A DNA stretch of 38,275 nt, taken from contig NZ_JAUXYO010000095.1 of NCBI RefSeq assembly GCF_030694325.1, positions 1 through 38,275 on the forward strand, read 5' to 3'. The position numbers and the translations under genes were made by a program. How positions within the stretch are numbered: position 1 is the first letter of the stretch; the number at the start of each line of letters is the position of its first letter. The stretch comes from Allobosea sp. Lineage in GTDB: Bacteria; Pseudomonadota; Alphaproteobacteria; Rhizobiales; Beijerinckiaceae. Below, piece after piece: positions 16,346 to 24,565 of the stretch. The notes under the pieces are model-generated. The model saw only the letters and a program-made list of their open reading frames with translations. It had not been told where the DNA came from and did no database searches.

Positions 16346-17904
16346 GGGCCGATCCCGGTCGGCGCGGCGCTGTCGGCCAGCATCAGTCCGCCGGCCTCGA
16401 TCGCGACTGCCAGCGCCTCGTACTCCCGCCCCATCGGCCGGTCATCGTCGAGGCGGGCGACATGGCCGCGCACGAAAGCATGCGCAACGGCCGTGCCGCG
16501 TCCGAGCGTGATTGCTCCGCGCAGATCGACGGCTTCCGCCGCGACCACGAGTTCAATCGCTGCCAGACGAGTCAGGCGCCGCGCAATGGCATGCGTCTTC
16601 TCGACGATGGCCGGCGTCATCGGCGCATAATCCTCGACGCCGTCGGCGACGGGCAGCGTCATGGCGCCGAGCGGCAAGGCGAGATGGCGAATCTCGGCCT
16701 CCAGCGCCGCGGCGGTCTTCTGCGTCGTCGCGAAGCCGGAATGCGAGCCGCCATGCCGCGTCAGGAAGCGCGGCAGATCGCTCATGCCGGCGTTCATCAG
16801 CTTGACGATCCGCGCGGCCGAGGTCGCGGCCAGATGCGAGAGCGCCAGGCCGGCGGCCTCGAAGGTCAAGGCGAGTTCGGTCGTGTCGAAGTTGACGCTG
16901 GAGAGCAGGAGATCGCGCTCGACCAGCACGGCCGGGCTGTCGGGCGCGCTGGCGAGTTCGGCGTCCACTGTCTGCCGGGCGGCGGCGACGGCCCGCAGGG
17001 CACAGCCCGCGACCGGAGCGAGACAGCGGAACGAGATCGGGTCCTGCAGCCGCCGCGCCGCGCCGGGCGCCCAGAGATCGCTCCCGGCGAGCAACCGGCG
17101 CAGCCGATCGACCCCGGCGGCGTGGCCCGCCATGCCGCGCATCGCCGCGAGATCGGGGTCGAGCGGCGAGAGATTGGCGCGGAAGGCTTCGAGCGATAGC
17201 GCACCCGCTTGGAGTGCGGCTTCCAGCGCCGTGCTCATCGCCTCGACGGCCAGGGCGGCGAGGCCCACGCTCTGGGCATTGGCGTTGAGCAGCGCGAGCC
17301 CATCCTTGGGGCCGAGTGCGGGCAGGGCGATCCCGGCCGCCGCCATCGCTTCGCCTCCAGGCAGGACGGTGCCGCGTAATTCGGCCTCGCCTTCGCCGAT
17401 CAGCGGTAGGAAGGCCTGGGCGAGGGGGCTGAGATCGGCCTCGCCCAGCGAGCCGATGCGCCGCACGACCGGGTGAACGCCCGCGTTCAGCATCGCAGCG
17501 ATCGTCTCCGCCAGCACGGGCGAAAGCCCTGAGGCACCGTGGCATATGGCGACGAGCCGGGCCGCCAGCATGGCGCGGACTTCGATGGTCGAGAGCGGTT
17601 CGCCGACGCCGACGGCCCGCGCGCGGATGGCACGGGCCTGAAAGGCGGGGATGGCCTCGGCGTCGAGACGGGTATCGACCGCCGCGCCCAGCCCGGTCGT
17701 CAGCCCGTAGACGCTGTCGCCCCGGTCGAGCGCCCGCAGCACCACGGCACGCGCCGCCTCCAGCCGCGGAAGCAGGCCCGGATGCAGCCGCACCGCAACT
17801 CGGTCCCGCGCGATGGCGAGGATCGCGTCGGACCCGACCGGTTCGCCGCCGAGGATGATGGCGGCGGGCGACTCGTCGGCGCCGGCCGCAGGAACAGCGC
17901 TCAG
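16342..17904 (-). CDS. Histidine/aromatic ammonia-lyase homologue lacking the MIO triad (ergothionase-like)
   Basis: This member of the histidine/aromatic ammonia-lyase family would have 520 residues from a CTG at 17904, close to HutH length. From the first standard start (GTG 17793) it has 483 and loses conserved N-terminal sequence (IILGGEPVGSDAILAIARD). The fold motifs are present: VYGLTTGLG with the catalytic Tyr (about 66), LALLNANAQSVG and QDPISFRC. The MIO position, normally GSVGASGDLAPL, reads GSLGEADLSPL: one residue shorter and without Ala-Ser-Gly. The Tyr of QDPYS is Ile. Deamination by MIO is therefore unlikely. Ergothionase, which eliminates trimethylamine from ergothioneine without MIO, is the known precedent. 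Location inside a quaternary-amine importer operon supports this. The substrate remains an inference. Confidence 0.8.
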   Translation of the reverse strand: MSAVPAAGADESPAAIILGGEPVGSDAILAIARDRVAVRLHPGLLPRLEAARAVVLRALDRGDSVYGLTTGLGAAVDTRLDAEAIPAFQARAIRARAVGVGEPLSTIEVRAMLAARLVAICHGASGLSPVLAETIAAMLNAGVHPVVRRIGSLGEADLSPLAQAFLPLIGEGEAELRGTVLPGGEAMAAAGIALPALGPKDGLALLNANAQSVGLAALAVEAMSTALEAALQAGALSLEAFRANLSPLDPDLAAMRGMAGHAAGVDRLRRLLAGSDLWAPGAARRLQDPISFRCLAPVAGCALRAVAAARQTVDAELASAPDSPAVLVERDLLLSSVNFDTTELALTFEAAGLALSHLAATSAARIVKLMNAGMSDLPRFLTRHGGSHSGFATTQKTAAALEAEIRHLALPLGAMTLPVADGVEDYAPMTPAIVEKTHAIARRLTRLAAIELVVAAEAVDLRGAITLGRGTAVAHAFVRGHVARLDDDRPMGREYEALAVAIEAGGLMLADSAAPTGIGP

Positions 17905-18785
17905 TTCACCAGCCCCTTGGCCTTGAGGAAGGCGGCCGCGACGGTACGCGGCTCCTTCTTGTCGACCTCGACCTGACGGTTCAGCTCCTGCATCGTCGGG
18001 TTGTCGAGAGCGGCGCCGACCTTTTCGAGAATGGCGACGATCTTTTCGTTGGCGGCGATCTCGGGGCGCACGACGGGCGCGAGGAAATAGGGCGGGAACA
18101 GCGCCTTGTCGTCCTCGAGCGCGACGAATTTGTCGGCCGCGATCTGCCAGTCGGTCGAGAAGCCGTTGGCGACCTCGATCTGCTTCTGGTTCAGCGCCTC
18201 GTAACGCAGCCGCAGCGCCGCGAACTGCTTGAACTCGGCGAATTCGGCGCCATAGACCTCCTTCAGCCCCTTGATGCCGTCGCGCCGGTCGACGAATTCC
18301 GTGCCCGCGCCGAGCCGCAGCTTCGACGAGGCCTTGCCGAGGTCGCTCAGCGTCTTCAGGTTGAATTCCTTGGCCGTCTCGGGCCGGACCACGATCGCAT
18401 AGCCGTTGTTGATGCCCGACGGCTTCAGCCAGGTCAGGTTGAACTCCTTCTCGTAGAAGGCCTTGACCATGCCGCGCACCTTCTCAGGGTCGGTCTCGGT
18501 CACCCCTTGCGCCTTCATCACGGCGTTCAGCCCGGTGCCGGTATATTCGGGATAGAGGTCGATCGCGCCGCTCTTCAGCGCCTCATGCGCCACCAGCGTG
18601 CCGCCGAGATTGATCTTGCGCTCGACCTTGAAGCCGGCGGCTTCCAGCGCGGCTCCATAGAGTTCGGCGACGACGAACTGCTCGGTGAAGTTCTTCGAGC
18701 CGATCTTGACGGTCTGGGCCGAAGCGGCGGAGAGGCCGGTCGCAAGCAGGGCCGCGGCCCCGAGAAGGGTTCTGAAAAAGCGCAT
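17901..18785 (-). CDS. Periplasmic binding protein of the betaine/choline/ergothioneine (OpuCC/OsmF/EgtU-SBD) family
   Basis: This 294-residue exported protein has a signal peptide (residues 1-23, ending LSAASAQ). The OpuAC-type binding domain has the family signature TVKIGSKNFTEQFVVAELY, then INLGGTLVAHEALKSGAIDLYPEYTGTGL. These strands supply the aromatic cage that grips quaternary ammonium groups in the family. It also has NNGYAIVVRPETA and STDWQIAADKFVALEDD. It is the first gene of the operon, with an AAGGA ribosome site eight bases before the ATG. Its stop TGA overlaps the presumed CTG start of the lyase. In EgtU the same domain is fused to a permease; here it is separate. Confidence 0.92.
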   Translation of the reverse strand: MRFFRTLLGAAALLATGLSAASAQTVKIGSKNFTEQFVVAELYGAALEAAGFKVERKINLGGTLVAHEALKSGAIDLYPEYTGTGLNAVMKAQGVTETDPEKVRGMVKAFYEKEFNLTWLKPSGINNGYAIVVRPETAKEFNLKTLSDLGKASSKLRLGAGTEFVDRRDGIKGLKEVYGAEFAEFKQFAALRLRYEALNQKQIEVANGFSTDWQIAADKFVALEDDKALFPPYFLAPVVRPEIAANEKIVAILEKVGAALDNPTMQELNRQVEVDKKEPRTVAAAFLKAKGLVN

Positions 18786-18914
18786 GGCTGGATCCTTCGA
18801 AGGGCTCTTGAGGTCAGGCTAGCAAGCGGCGAGAGCGATGCAAGAAGCAGGCGAGACAAAGACGCGTGATGCTGTCGAAGGCCGCGCGACGAAAAAGATC
18901 TTCCCCGCCCCGGC

Positions 18915-19577
18915 TCAGTCGGCGGCGTTTCGTTCCCCGCCGCGGATCGCGACCGGCAGCCGGTTCTCAGGCGGCGAGAGCGGGCAGACCCAGGCTTCCG
19001 AATAGGCGCATGAGGGATAGTAGGCGAAGTTGAAATCGAGGATGAGCCGGCTCTTACCATCGCGGCCGAGATCGGCGCTCTTGATCGTGTCGAGCAGATA
19101 GCGACCGCCGGCAAAGCTCTCCCGGCCATTGCTGGCATCGCCGAAGGGCAGGAAGACACCGCCGCCATAGCTTTCGATCCAGTACAGCGTGAGTTCCCGG
19201 CCCAACGCTTGCGCGAGCCCGTCCGTCAGGGCGAAGGGCAGCAGCGTCATCGTGCCGTCCTTGCCGGCCTCGACGCGGATCACCTCGCGTTCGCGGGCCG
19301 GCACGGTCGCGACGGTGAACCGCAGCGCAGGATCGTAGGCGAAGCAATCGATACCGCGGAACTGGGCCCGGCGGGCGGCGGAGAGCGGCGATTGCGGATG
19401 CTCGCGGAAAAGCCGGTCGCGCACGCTGCGCCAGTGCCGCCAGCCCTCCTCGCCGGGCATGGCCCGCACGGCCGCGTAGAGATCGGCAACCTGCCGCCGC
19501 CAGTCGTGCAGCGTCTCGTAGCGCTCGTGCAGCGCCTCGGATGCGTCTCTCTCCCGTGTCCCTGCAAGGCCCCCCAT
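18915..19577 (-). CDS. DUF1684 family protein
   Basis: The 220-residue protein matches DUF1684. Features are the N-terminal helix with WRRQVADLYAAVRAMP, then REHPQSPLSAARRAQFRGIDCFAYDP, and the C-terminal hallmark DFNFAYYPSCAYSEAWVCPL followed by SPPENRLPVAIRGGE. Cys and Tyr residues in that hallmark are strongly conserved in the family, whose biochemical function is unknown. The ATG at 19577 is preferred because GGGGGAG lies eight bases upstream; another ATG is at 19595. It stands alone on the minus strand upstream of the transporter operon, separated by 129 nt. A shared function with that operon cannot be shown. Confidence 0.85.
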   Translation of the reverse strand: MGGLAGTRERDASEALHERYETLHDWRRQVADLYAAVRAMPGEEGWRHWRSVRDRLFREHPQSPLSAARRAQFRGIDCFAYDPALRFTVATVPAREREVIRVEAGKDGTMTLLPFALTDGLAQALGRELTLYWIESYGGGVFLPFGDASNGRESFAGGRYLLDTIKSADLGRDGKSRLILDFNFAYYPSCAYSEAWVCPLSPPENRLPVAIRGGERNAAD

Positions 19578-19723
19578 GCTGCTCTCCCCCGTCATGCCCG
19601 GTCGTGCCGCGTCCGCTGGCCCAGCAACGCGCGAGATCGCGTCTGGTTGCGAGCAGGATGGGAGGGCGGCGCGTCAGCTCCTGTCAGGGGCGGGCAGGAA
19701 GGCAGCCCCCGCCGGCGGCGGCC

Positions 19724-20836
19724 TCACAGGGCGATGTCGACCCACAAGGCCGCATGGTCCGAAGCCGCGTCTTCGGGGCGCTTCAGCTCGTCATAGGCCG
19801 CCCATTTCCTTGGCCGTACGCCCGGCCACATCCCCTTGCGGAAGACGCCGCCGCCGGTCACTCGCGAAAACAGCGCCGGCGACAGGAGAATGTAGTCGAT
19901 CTTGTTGCCGGCGGAGCTGGCGCCATAGGTTCCGGGAAAGCCGCCATCGTCGAAGCCGGGGTGGGCGGAGACATCCTTGAGGGAGGTGCCTTCGACCAGC
20001 GGCTGCAGCGGCGCGCTGCCGGGCGTGTCGTTGAGATCGCCCATCACCGCGACATGCTCCACCCCGCTCGCGACCAGCCCCTCATAGATCGCGGCGACGC
20101 GCTCGGCCTGGGCCCGGCGCCGCGCATTGGAACTGGCCTGGCTGCCGAAGCCCTTGCTCTTGAAGTGGTTGACCATCACCACGAGGCGCGCCCCACCGGG
20201 TGTCGTCACCTCGAACTCCGGGCAGTCGCGCGAGAACACTGGTACGCCCGCGGGCGTCAGGTCGTCGACATGGCTGCGCATCGGGCCGATCGGATAACCG
20301 TCCGTCGTCATCAGCCCGACATCGATGCCGCGCTCGTCATTTCCGTCGATCAGCATGACATGCCGGAAGGGCCGGCCGCCGACCGCCGGAAGGATATCGC
20401 GGTTGAAGGCGAAGAGCACGGGCCGGCTCTCGGCCTCGACCACGCCGAGCACGTCGGCCTCGAGGTCGGAAATCACGCGGGCCGTGTTGCGCATGGCATG
20501 TTCGTTGATCGGCTCGTCACGCAGTTCGAGCGAGCCGACCCAGTCGGCGCGGCCATCGGCGACGATCTCGACGCCGCCCGCCTGCGGGCGCTTCAGCAGC
20601 CCGCCACGGTTCCGGCGCAACAGCACGAAGGGGCCGGTGTCGGACTTCTCCATGCCGAGCTCGACGATCAGCGCCGCCATGCGCGCCTTGTCGGCCGCGC
20701 TGTAGGAAACCTGGCCGAGCAGCGCGTTCAGCGCCGCGAAGCGTTCCAGCACCGGGCGGCCTTCCTCCCAGCTTTCGAGGTTCATCGCCTTGGCGCGGTC
20801 GAACAGGTTTTCGACATTGTAGACGGCCAGCCGCAT
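19724..20836 (-). CDS. Endonuclease/exonuclease/phosphatase family protein
   Basis: The 370-residue protein has the fold of the EEP superfamily (Mg-dependent phosphodiesterases and nucleases). The motifs appear in order: YNVENLF (about residues 5-11), ADVLGVVEAES with the metal-binding Glu, VNHFKSKG, GDLNDTPGS with the catalytic Asp/Asn, and the final SDHAALW. No signal peptide is seen, so it is probably cytoplasmic; DNA, RNA or a phosphoester could be the substrate. The ATG at 20836 has GGGGGAGGA directly upstream. It is followed by the DUF1684 gene 146 nt later and preceded by the regA end at 140 nt, so it probably has its own promoter. Confidence 0.88.
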   Translation of the reverse strand: MRLAVYNVENLFDRAKAMNLESWEEGRPVLERFAALNALLGQVSYSAADKARMAALIVELGMEKSDTGPFVLLRRNRGGLLKRPQAGGVEIVADGRADWVGSLELRDEPINEHAMRNTARVISDLEADVLGVVEAESRPVLFAFNRDILPAVGGRPFRHVMLIDGNDERGIDVGLMTTDGYPIGPMRSHVDDLTPAGVPVFSRDCPEFEVTTPGGARLVVMVNHFKSKGFGSQASSNARRRAQAERVAAIYEGLVASGVEHVAVMGDLNDTPGSAPLQPLVEGTSLKDVSAHPGFDDGGFPGTYGASSAGNKIDYILLSPALFSRVTGGGVFRKGMWPGVRPRKWAAYDELKRPEDAASDHAALWVDIAL

Positions 20837-20975
20837 CGCATCCTCCCCCGGGGTCGAGACGTCGTCTTGGGCAGTGTCCGTGAGCGACGTGACAATCGAG
20901 GGAAGGCAAGAGCCGGACAAGGCCGGAAGCGGCCGATATCGCCGCTCCGCCGTCATATATTTGCGGATTGAGGCC

Positions 20976-21509
20976 TCAGGTCAGGCGGCGCTTCTCCAGC
21001 TTCCGCGCCAGCGTGCGGCGATGCATGCCCAGCCGCCGCGCCGTCTCGGAGATGTTGAAATCGCTGTCCACCAGCGTCTCGTGGATGCGCTCCCATTCGA
21101 GGTTCTTCAGCGAGGTCTGGCGCTGGGTCAGCGGCACCTCGGCATCGCCCTCGACGCGTTCGAACGCGGCCTCGATATCATCCGTATTGGCCGGCTTGGC
21201 GAGGTAGTGGCAGGCGCCGAGCTTAATCGCCTCCACCGCCGTGGCGATGCTGGCGAAACCGGTCAGCACGACGATCTTCGTGTCGGGGTCGCGCTGGTGC
21301 AGCAGCCGCACGCATTCCAGCCCCGAGCCGCCGACGACCTTGAGATCGACCACCGCATAGACAGGCGTCACTGTCTCCAGCAGCGCCCGCAGGCTCTCGA
21401 TGCCGTCGCAATGCTCCACCACATAGCCCCGGCGCTCGAAGGAGCGGCGCAGCACCGGCGCGAAGGCCGGATCGTCCTCTACGATCAGGAGCGTCTTCTC
21501 CTCGCTCAT
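20976..21509 (-). CDS. regA: Response regulator of the RegA/PrrA/ActR/RoxR family
   Basis: The 177-residue regulator has a receiver domain at residues 1-120. The acidic pair is in LIVEDDPAF, the phosphoacceptor Asp in AVVDLKVVGGSGLE, Thr in LTGFAS and Lys in AKPAN. A short C-terminal Fis-type helix-turn-helix follows, FNISETARRLGMHRRTLARKLEKR, nearly identical in key positions to RegA. The proline hinge of classical RegA is not obvious. It should bind DNA when phosphorylated by the kinase encoded upstream; the two genes overlap by 4 nt (ATGA). It is the last gene of the oxidase operon, so oxidase and regulator are probably co-expressed. Confidence 0.92.
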   Translation of the reverse strand: MSEEKTLLIVEDDPAFAPVLRRSFERRGYVVEHCDGIESLRALLETVTPVYAVVDLKVVGGSGLECVRLLHQRDPDTKIVVLTGFASIATAVEAIKLGACHYLAKPANTDDIEAAFERVEGDAEVPLTQRQTSLKNLEWERIHETLVDSDFNISETARRLGMHRRTLARKLEKRRLT

Positions 21510-22753
21510 CCTGCGTCCTCCCCTGCCATCAGTACGGGCGAGAGCGCGGCGAGGGGCAAGGTCACGGTGACGCAGGCGCCGCCCTGGTCTCGGTTGCGGG
21601 CGTTCAGCGTGCCGCCGAACTTGCGCATCACATTGCTGACCAGGAACAGGCCGAGCCCGCCGCCGGGCCGCCCTTTCGTCGAGCGATAGGGCTTGCCGAT
21701 CCCGGCCAGAATGTCGGGCGGGAAGCCGGGCCCCTCGTCGGCGACGATGATGACGAGGTCCTCGCCGCGCCGCTCGACCCGCACCGCCATCACATGGGGG
21801 GAGGCCTCCTGCGCGTTGTCGAGCAGATTGCCCAGCACCTGCCGAAGCGCCGGATCGGACACGATCTCGGCATCGGGCGCGAAGGCGTTCTCGTAGTCGA
21901 GCCGCATCGGCGCCCGGTGCGAGCGCCATTGCTCGATCAATTCGTCGACGAAGCCGCGCACGGTGGTCCAGCCCGGATTCTCCGCTCGGGCTTCGCCCGA
22001 TGACATCAGGATGCCGGAGACGATCGTCTTGCAGCGGTCGAGCTGCGCCTGCATCTCGCCGATCTCGGCGATCAGCTCCGGCTCGGCCCTGAACACCGGC
22101 ATCCGCCGCCAGTCGTTGAGAATGACGGAGAGCGTCGAGAGCGGCGTGCCGAGTTCATGGGCCGCGCCCGAGGCGAGCAGGCCCATCCGGACGATATGGT
22201 CCTCCTCGACCGCACGCTGGCGCAGATCGGCGAGCTTTTCGTCCCGGATGCGCAGATTCCGGCTGATCCGCTGCAGGAACAGCACGAGGAGCCCGGCCGC
22301 GATCAGAAAGCAGACGAAGACGCCCTGCAGATAGAGCCGCGGCACGCCGTCATCGAGCGCCACCGGCAGCGCCAGCGGCCGATGCACGCCCATCAGGAAG
22401 ACGAAGCCGAGACTCGCCAGTCCGACCAGAACCCAGGTCGACCAGCGCTCGAGCAGCACCGCCGCCAGCCCGATCTGGAGCAGATACAGCGAAATGAACG
22501 GGTTGCTGGCGCCGCCGCTGAGATAAAGCTGCGTCGTCAGGGCGCCGAGATCGAACAGCAGCGCGCCGAACAATTCGCCATTGCGGACGTCGGCCGCGAC
22601 GCGGCGATGGCGCAGGAGGCTCGCCAGATTGAGCAGGATCAGCAGCAGGAGAACGAGCATCATCTCGCCCAGCGGCAGGGCGATCCCGAGCAGCCGGTCG
22701 ACGAAGAGGATGGTGACGACCTGTCCGCCGACGGCGAGCCAGCGCAGTTGCAC
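21506..22753 (-). CDS. regB: Redox-sensing histidine kinase of the RegB/PrrB/ActS/RoxS family
   Basis: This 415-residue membrane kinase has about six N-terminal helices. The quinone-binding motif GGASNPF is in the third/fourth helix region. The H-box is AAHELGTPLSTL and the redox cysteine is in LDRCKTIVSGIL. The ATPase has N-box NLLDNAQEAS, G1 DEGPGFP and G2 GGLGLFL. It senses quinone redox state and controls RegA. The GTG at 22753 leaves almost no cytoplasmic N-terminus. The frame continues upstream through NQKNLLLLVQLRWLAV to an ATT that overlaps the SURF1 stop at 22798, so the real start may be nonstandard. Upstream are cyoABCD and SURF1, downstream is regA. Confidence 0.92.
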   Translation of the reverse strand: MQLRWLAVGGQVVTILFVDRLLGIALPLGEMMLVLLLLILLNLASLLRHRRVAADVRNGELFGALLFDLGALTTQLYLSGGASNPFISLYLLQIGLAAVLLERWSTWVLVGLASLGFVFLMGVHRPLALPVALDDGVPRLYLQGVFVCFLIAAGLLVLFLQRISRNLRIRDEKLADLRQRAVEEDHIVRMGLLASGAAHELGTPLSTLSVILNDWRRMPVFRAEPELIAEIGEMQAQLDRCKTIVSGILMSSGEARAENPGWTTVRGFVDELIEQWRSHRAPMRLDYENAFAPDAEIVSDPALRQVLGNLLDNAQEASPHVMAVRVERRGEDLVIIVADEGPGFPPDILAGIGKPYRSTKGRPGGGLGLFLVSNVMRKFGGTLNARNRDQGGACVTVTLPLAALSPVLMAGEDAG

Positions 22754-22793
22754 CAGAAGCAGCAGGTTCTTCTGGTTGGTGGTGTCCTGGAAC

Positions 22794-23552
22794 CTAATCG
22801 GCCTGCTCCCGCGCGCGCCTCAGCCTCGCCTCGTGGCGTAGCACGAAGGCGAGAGCGGCCGCGAGCATGGCCGCGAGGGCGAACCAGGTCGCGGCGTAAA
22901 CGAGATGGTTGTCCGAAAACCGCACCACGGTGAGCCCGCCGACGGGAAAGCCGCCGGGATTGGGCGTGGCGTCGGCATCGACGAAATAGGGTGCGACCGG
23001 CGACAGCCCGCGCGCGGCGCCGATCGCCGCGACATCGCGGGAATGCCAGCGGTCCTCGGCGGATGCGTTCGCCCGCAGGAAACCACCGCCCGGCTCTGTG
23101 AGCCGCAGCAGGCCGGTGACGGTGACAGTGCCTTCCGGCAGCGCCTGCGCGCGGCTGGCGCGATCGCGCCGCTCCGGCGGCACGAAGCCGCGATTGATCA
23201 GGACCGTGAATCCCGCTTGGGTGACAAGCGGCGTCAGCACCCAGGACCCCGCGCCGCGCTCTGTCACGGCCTGGACCAGCGCCTCGCCCTCATGCAGGAA
23301 GCGCCCCGTCAGCGCGACGCGGACGTATTCGGCCTCCTTGATGTCGGGCCAGGCCGCCGGACCCGGTGCGGCGACGGGGGCGGCATGGATGCGGGCCTCG
23401 ACCCGCTCGATCAGCGCTCGCTTCCAGAACAGCCGCTCGACCTGCCAGACGCCGAGTCGCGCGAAGCCGACGATCCCCGCGAGCGCCAGCAGCGCGACGA
23501 GGACGAGCGTCGCGCGAGACCGCGGCGCGCGGGCCGCGGCGGCGGAGGTCAC
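22794..23552 (-). CDS. SURF1 family oxidase assembly protein
   Basis: The 252-residue membrane protein has two helices (about 15-35 and 223-243) around a periplasmic domain, as in SURF1/Shy1. The N-terminal family motif appears as FARLGVWQVERLFWKRALI. The middle has EYVRVALTGRFLHEGE and FTVLINRGFVPPERR; the end has PNPGGFPVGGLTVVRFSDNHLVYAATWF. It helps insert heme into heme-copper oxidases. The GTG at 23552 overlaps the cyoD stop (GTGA), so it belongs to the cyo operon. Its specific client here is the CyoABCD oxidase (inference from position). Confidence 0.9.
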   Translation of the reverse strand: MTSAAAARAPRSRATLVLVALLALAGIVGFARLGVWQVERLFWKRALIERVEARIHAAPVAAPGPAAWPDIKEAEYVRVALTGRFLHEGEALVQAVTERGAGSWVLTPLVTQAGFTVLINRGFVPPERRDRASRAQALPEGTVTVTGLLRLTEPGGGFLRANASAEDRWHSRDVAAIGAARGLSPVAPYFVDADATPNPGGFPVGGLTVVRFSDNHLVYAATWFALAAMLAAALAFVLRHEARLRRAREQAD

Positions 23553-23932
23553 GGCATCTGCCTCATGTCGTGCACCGGCATCATGTTGGTGTTGAGGTGG
23601 TACATCACCCACAGCGACCCGGCGAGCGTGATCACCACGACGATCACGGTGAAGACCAGCGCCAGCAGCGTCCAGCCGCCTTCGACGCGGCCGTTCATGT
23701 GCAGGAAGTAGATCATGTGCACGACGATCTGGACGACGGCGAAGCCCATCACCACGAAGCCGGTGAGCTGGTTGTTGCCGAGCGCACCAGACATCACCAG
23801 CCAGAATGGGATGGCGGTGAGGACGACCGAGAGACCGAAGCCGGTCATGTAGCCGCGGAAGGAACCGTGGGCCTCGTCCTCGGGATGGGGCTCGTAGCCC
23901 GGCTGATGCTGGGCGTTCGTCTCGGAGCTCAT
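23549..23932 (-). CDS. cyoD: Cytochrome o ubiquinol oxidase subunit IV
   Basis: CyoD is the small subunit of the bo3-type quinol oxidase. The 127-residue protein has three membrane helices (about 30-50, 56-76 and 88-110) and the family motif QIVVHMIYFLHMNGRVEGGW. It aids assembly of the complex. The ATG at 23932 overlaps the cyoC stop (ATGA). The C-terminal end (MMPVHDMRQMP) is short and Met-rich. Confidence 0.93.
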   Translation of the reverse strand: MSSETNAQHQPGYEPHPEDEAHGSFRGYMTGFGLSVVLTAIPFWLVMSGALGNNQLTGFVVMGFAVVQIVVHMIYFLHMNGRVEGGWTLLALVFTVIVVVITLAGSLWVMYHLNTNMMPVHDMRQMP

Positions 23933-24561
23933 CGCAGCATCCCCATGAGGTAGACGAAGGTGAAGACGCCGATCCAGATGACGTCGAGGAAGTGCCAGAA
24001 CATGCTCAGGCACAACAGACGCCGGCGGTTGGCGGCGATCAGCCCGTGCCGCGCGACCTGCACCATCAGCACCGTCAGCCAGACCAGGCCGAAGGCGACG
24101 TGCAGCCCATGCGTGCCCACCAGCACGAAGAAGGAGGAGAGGAAGGCGCTGCGCTGCGGCGTCGCGCCGAGCGAGATCAGGTGGTGGAACTCGTAGAGCT
24201 CGATGGCGAGGAAGGCGAGGCCGAACAGCCCCGTCACCGCCAGCCAGCCTTGTGTCGCCGCGACCTTGCCCTTCGCCATCTCCAGCATCGCGAAGCCGAA
24301 GGTGATCGAGGAGAAGAGCAGCATCGCGGTGTTGATCGCGACGAGGTTGAGGTCGAACAGATCCTTCGGCGCAGGACCCGCCGCATAGTTCGCCCCGAGC
24401 ACGCCGTAGATCGCGAACAGGATCGCGAAGATCAGGCAGTCGCTCATCAGATAGAGCCAGAAGCCCAGCGGCGTGCTGTGGCCCTCCGGATGCGGGTGCT
24501 CGTCCTTGAGGTAGAAGACGGGCGCCTCGCCGCCCTGCGGAACGGTCATCGTCGATGCCAT
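23929..24561 (-). CDS. cyoC: Cytochrome o ubiquinol oxidase subunit III
   Basis: CyoC is a five-helix subunit of the heme-copper quinol oxidase. The 210-residue protein begins with STPLGFWLYLMSDCLIFAILFA, contains AIELYEFHHL with the conserved Glu, and GTHGLHVAFGLVW, and closes with FWHFLDVIWIGVFTFVYLMG, all typical of CyoC/CoxC. The ATG at 24561 starts four bases after the cyoB stop; an ATG four codons downstream (MTVPQ) is an alternative. It is fully within the operon cyoA-cyoB-cyoC-cyoD. Confidence 0.95.
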   Translation of the reverse strand: MASTMTVPQGGEAPVFYLKDEHPHPEGHSTPLGFWLYLMSDCLIFAILFAIYGVLGANYAAGPAPKDLFDLNLVAINTAMLLFSSITFGFAMLEMAKGKVAATQGWLAVTGLFGLAFLAIELYEFHHLISLGATPQRSAFLSSFFVLVGTHGLHVAFGLVWLTVLMVQVARHGLIAANRRRLLCLSMFWHFLDVIWIGVFTFVYLMGMLR

Positions 24562-24565
24562 GATG

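Noticed and set aside
17527-17535. Ala-Ser-Gly in the lyase (in HGASGLSP) as the possible MIO triad
   Set aside because: This site aligns with the GxSGVR helix of HutH, about 30 residues before the MIO position; the true MIO position reads GEADL and has no Ala-Ser-Gly.
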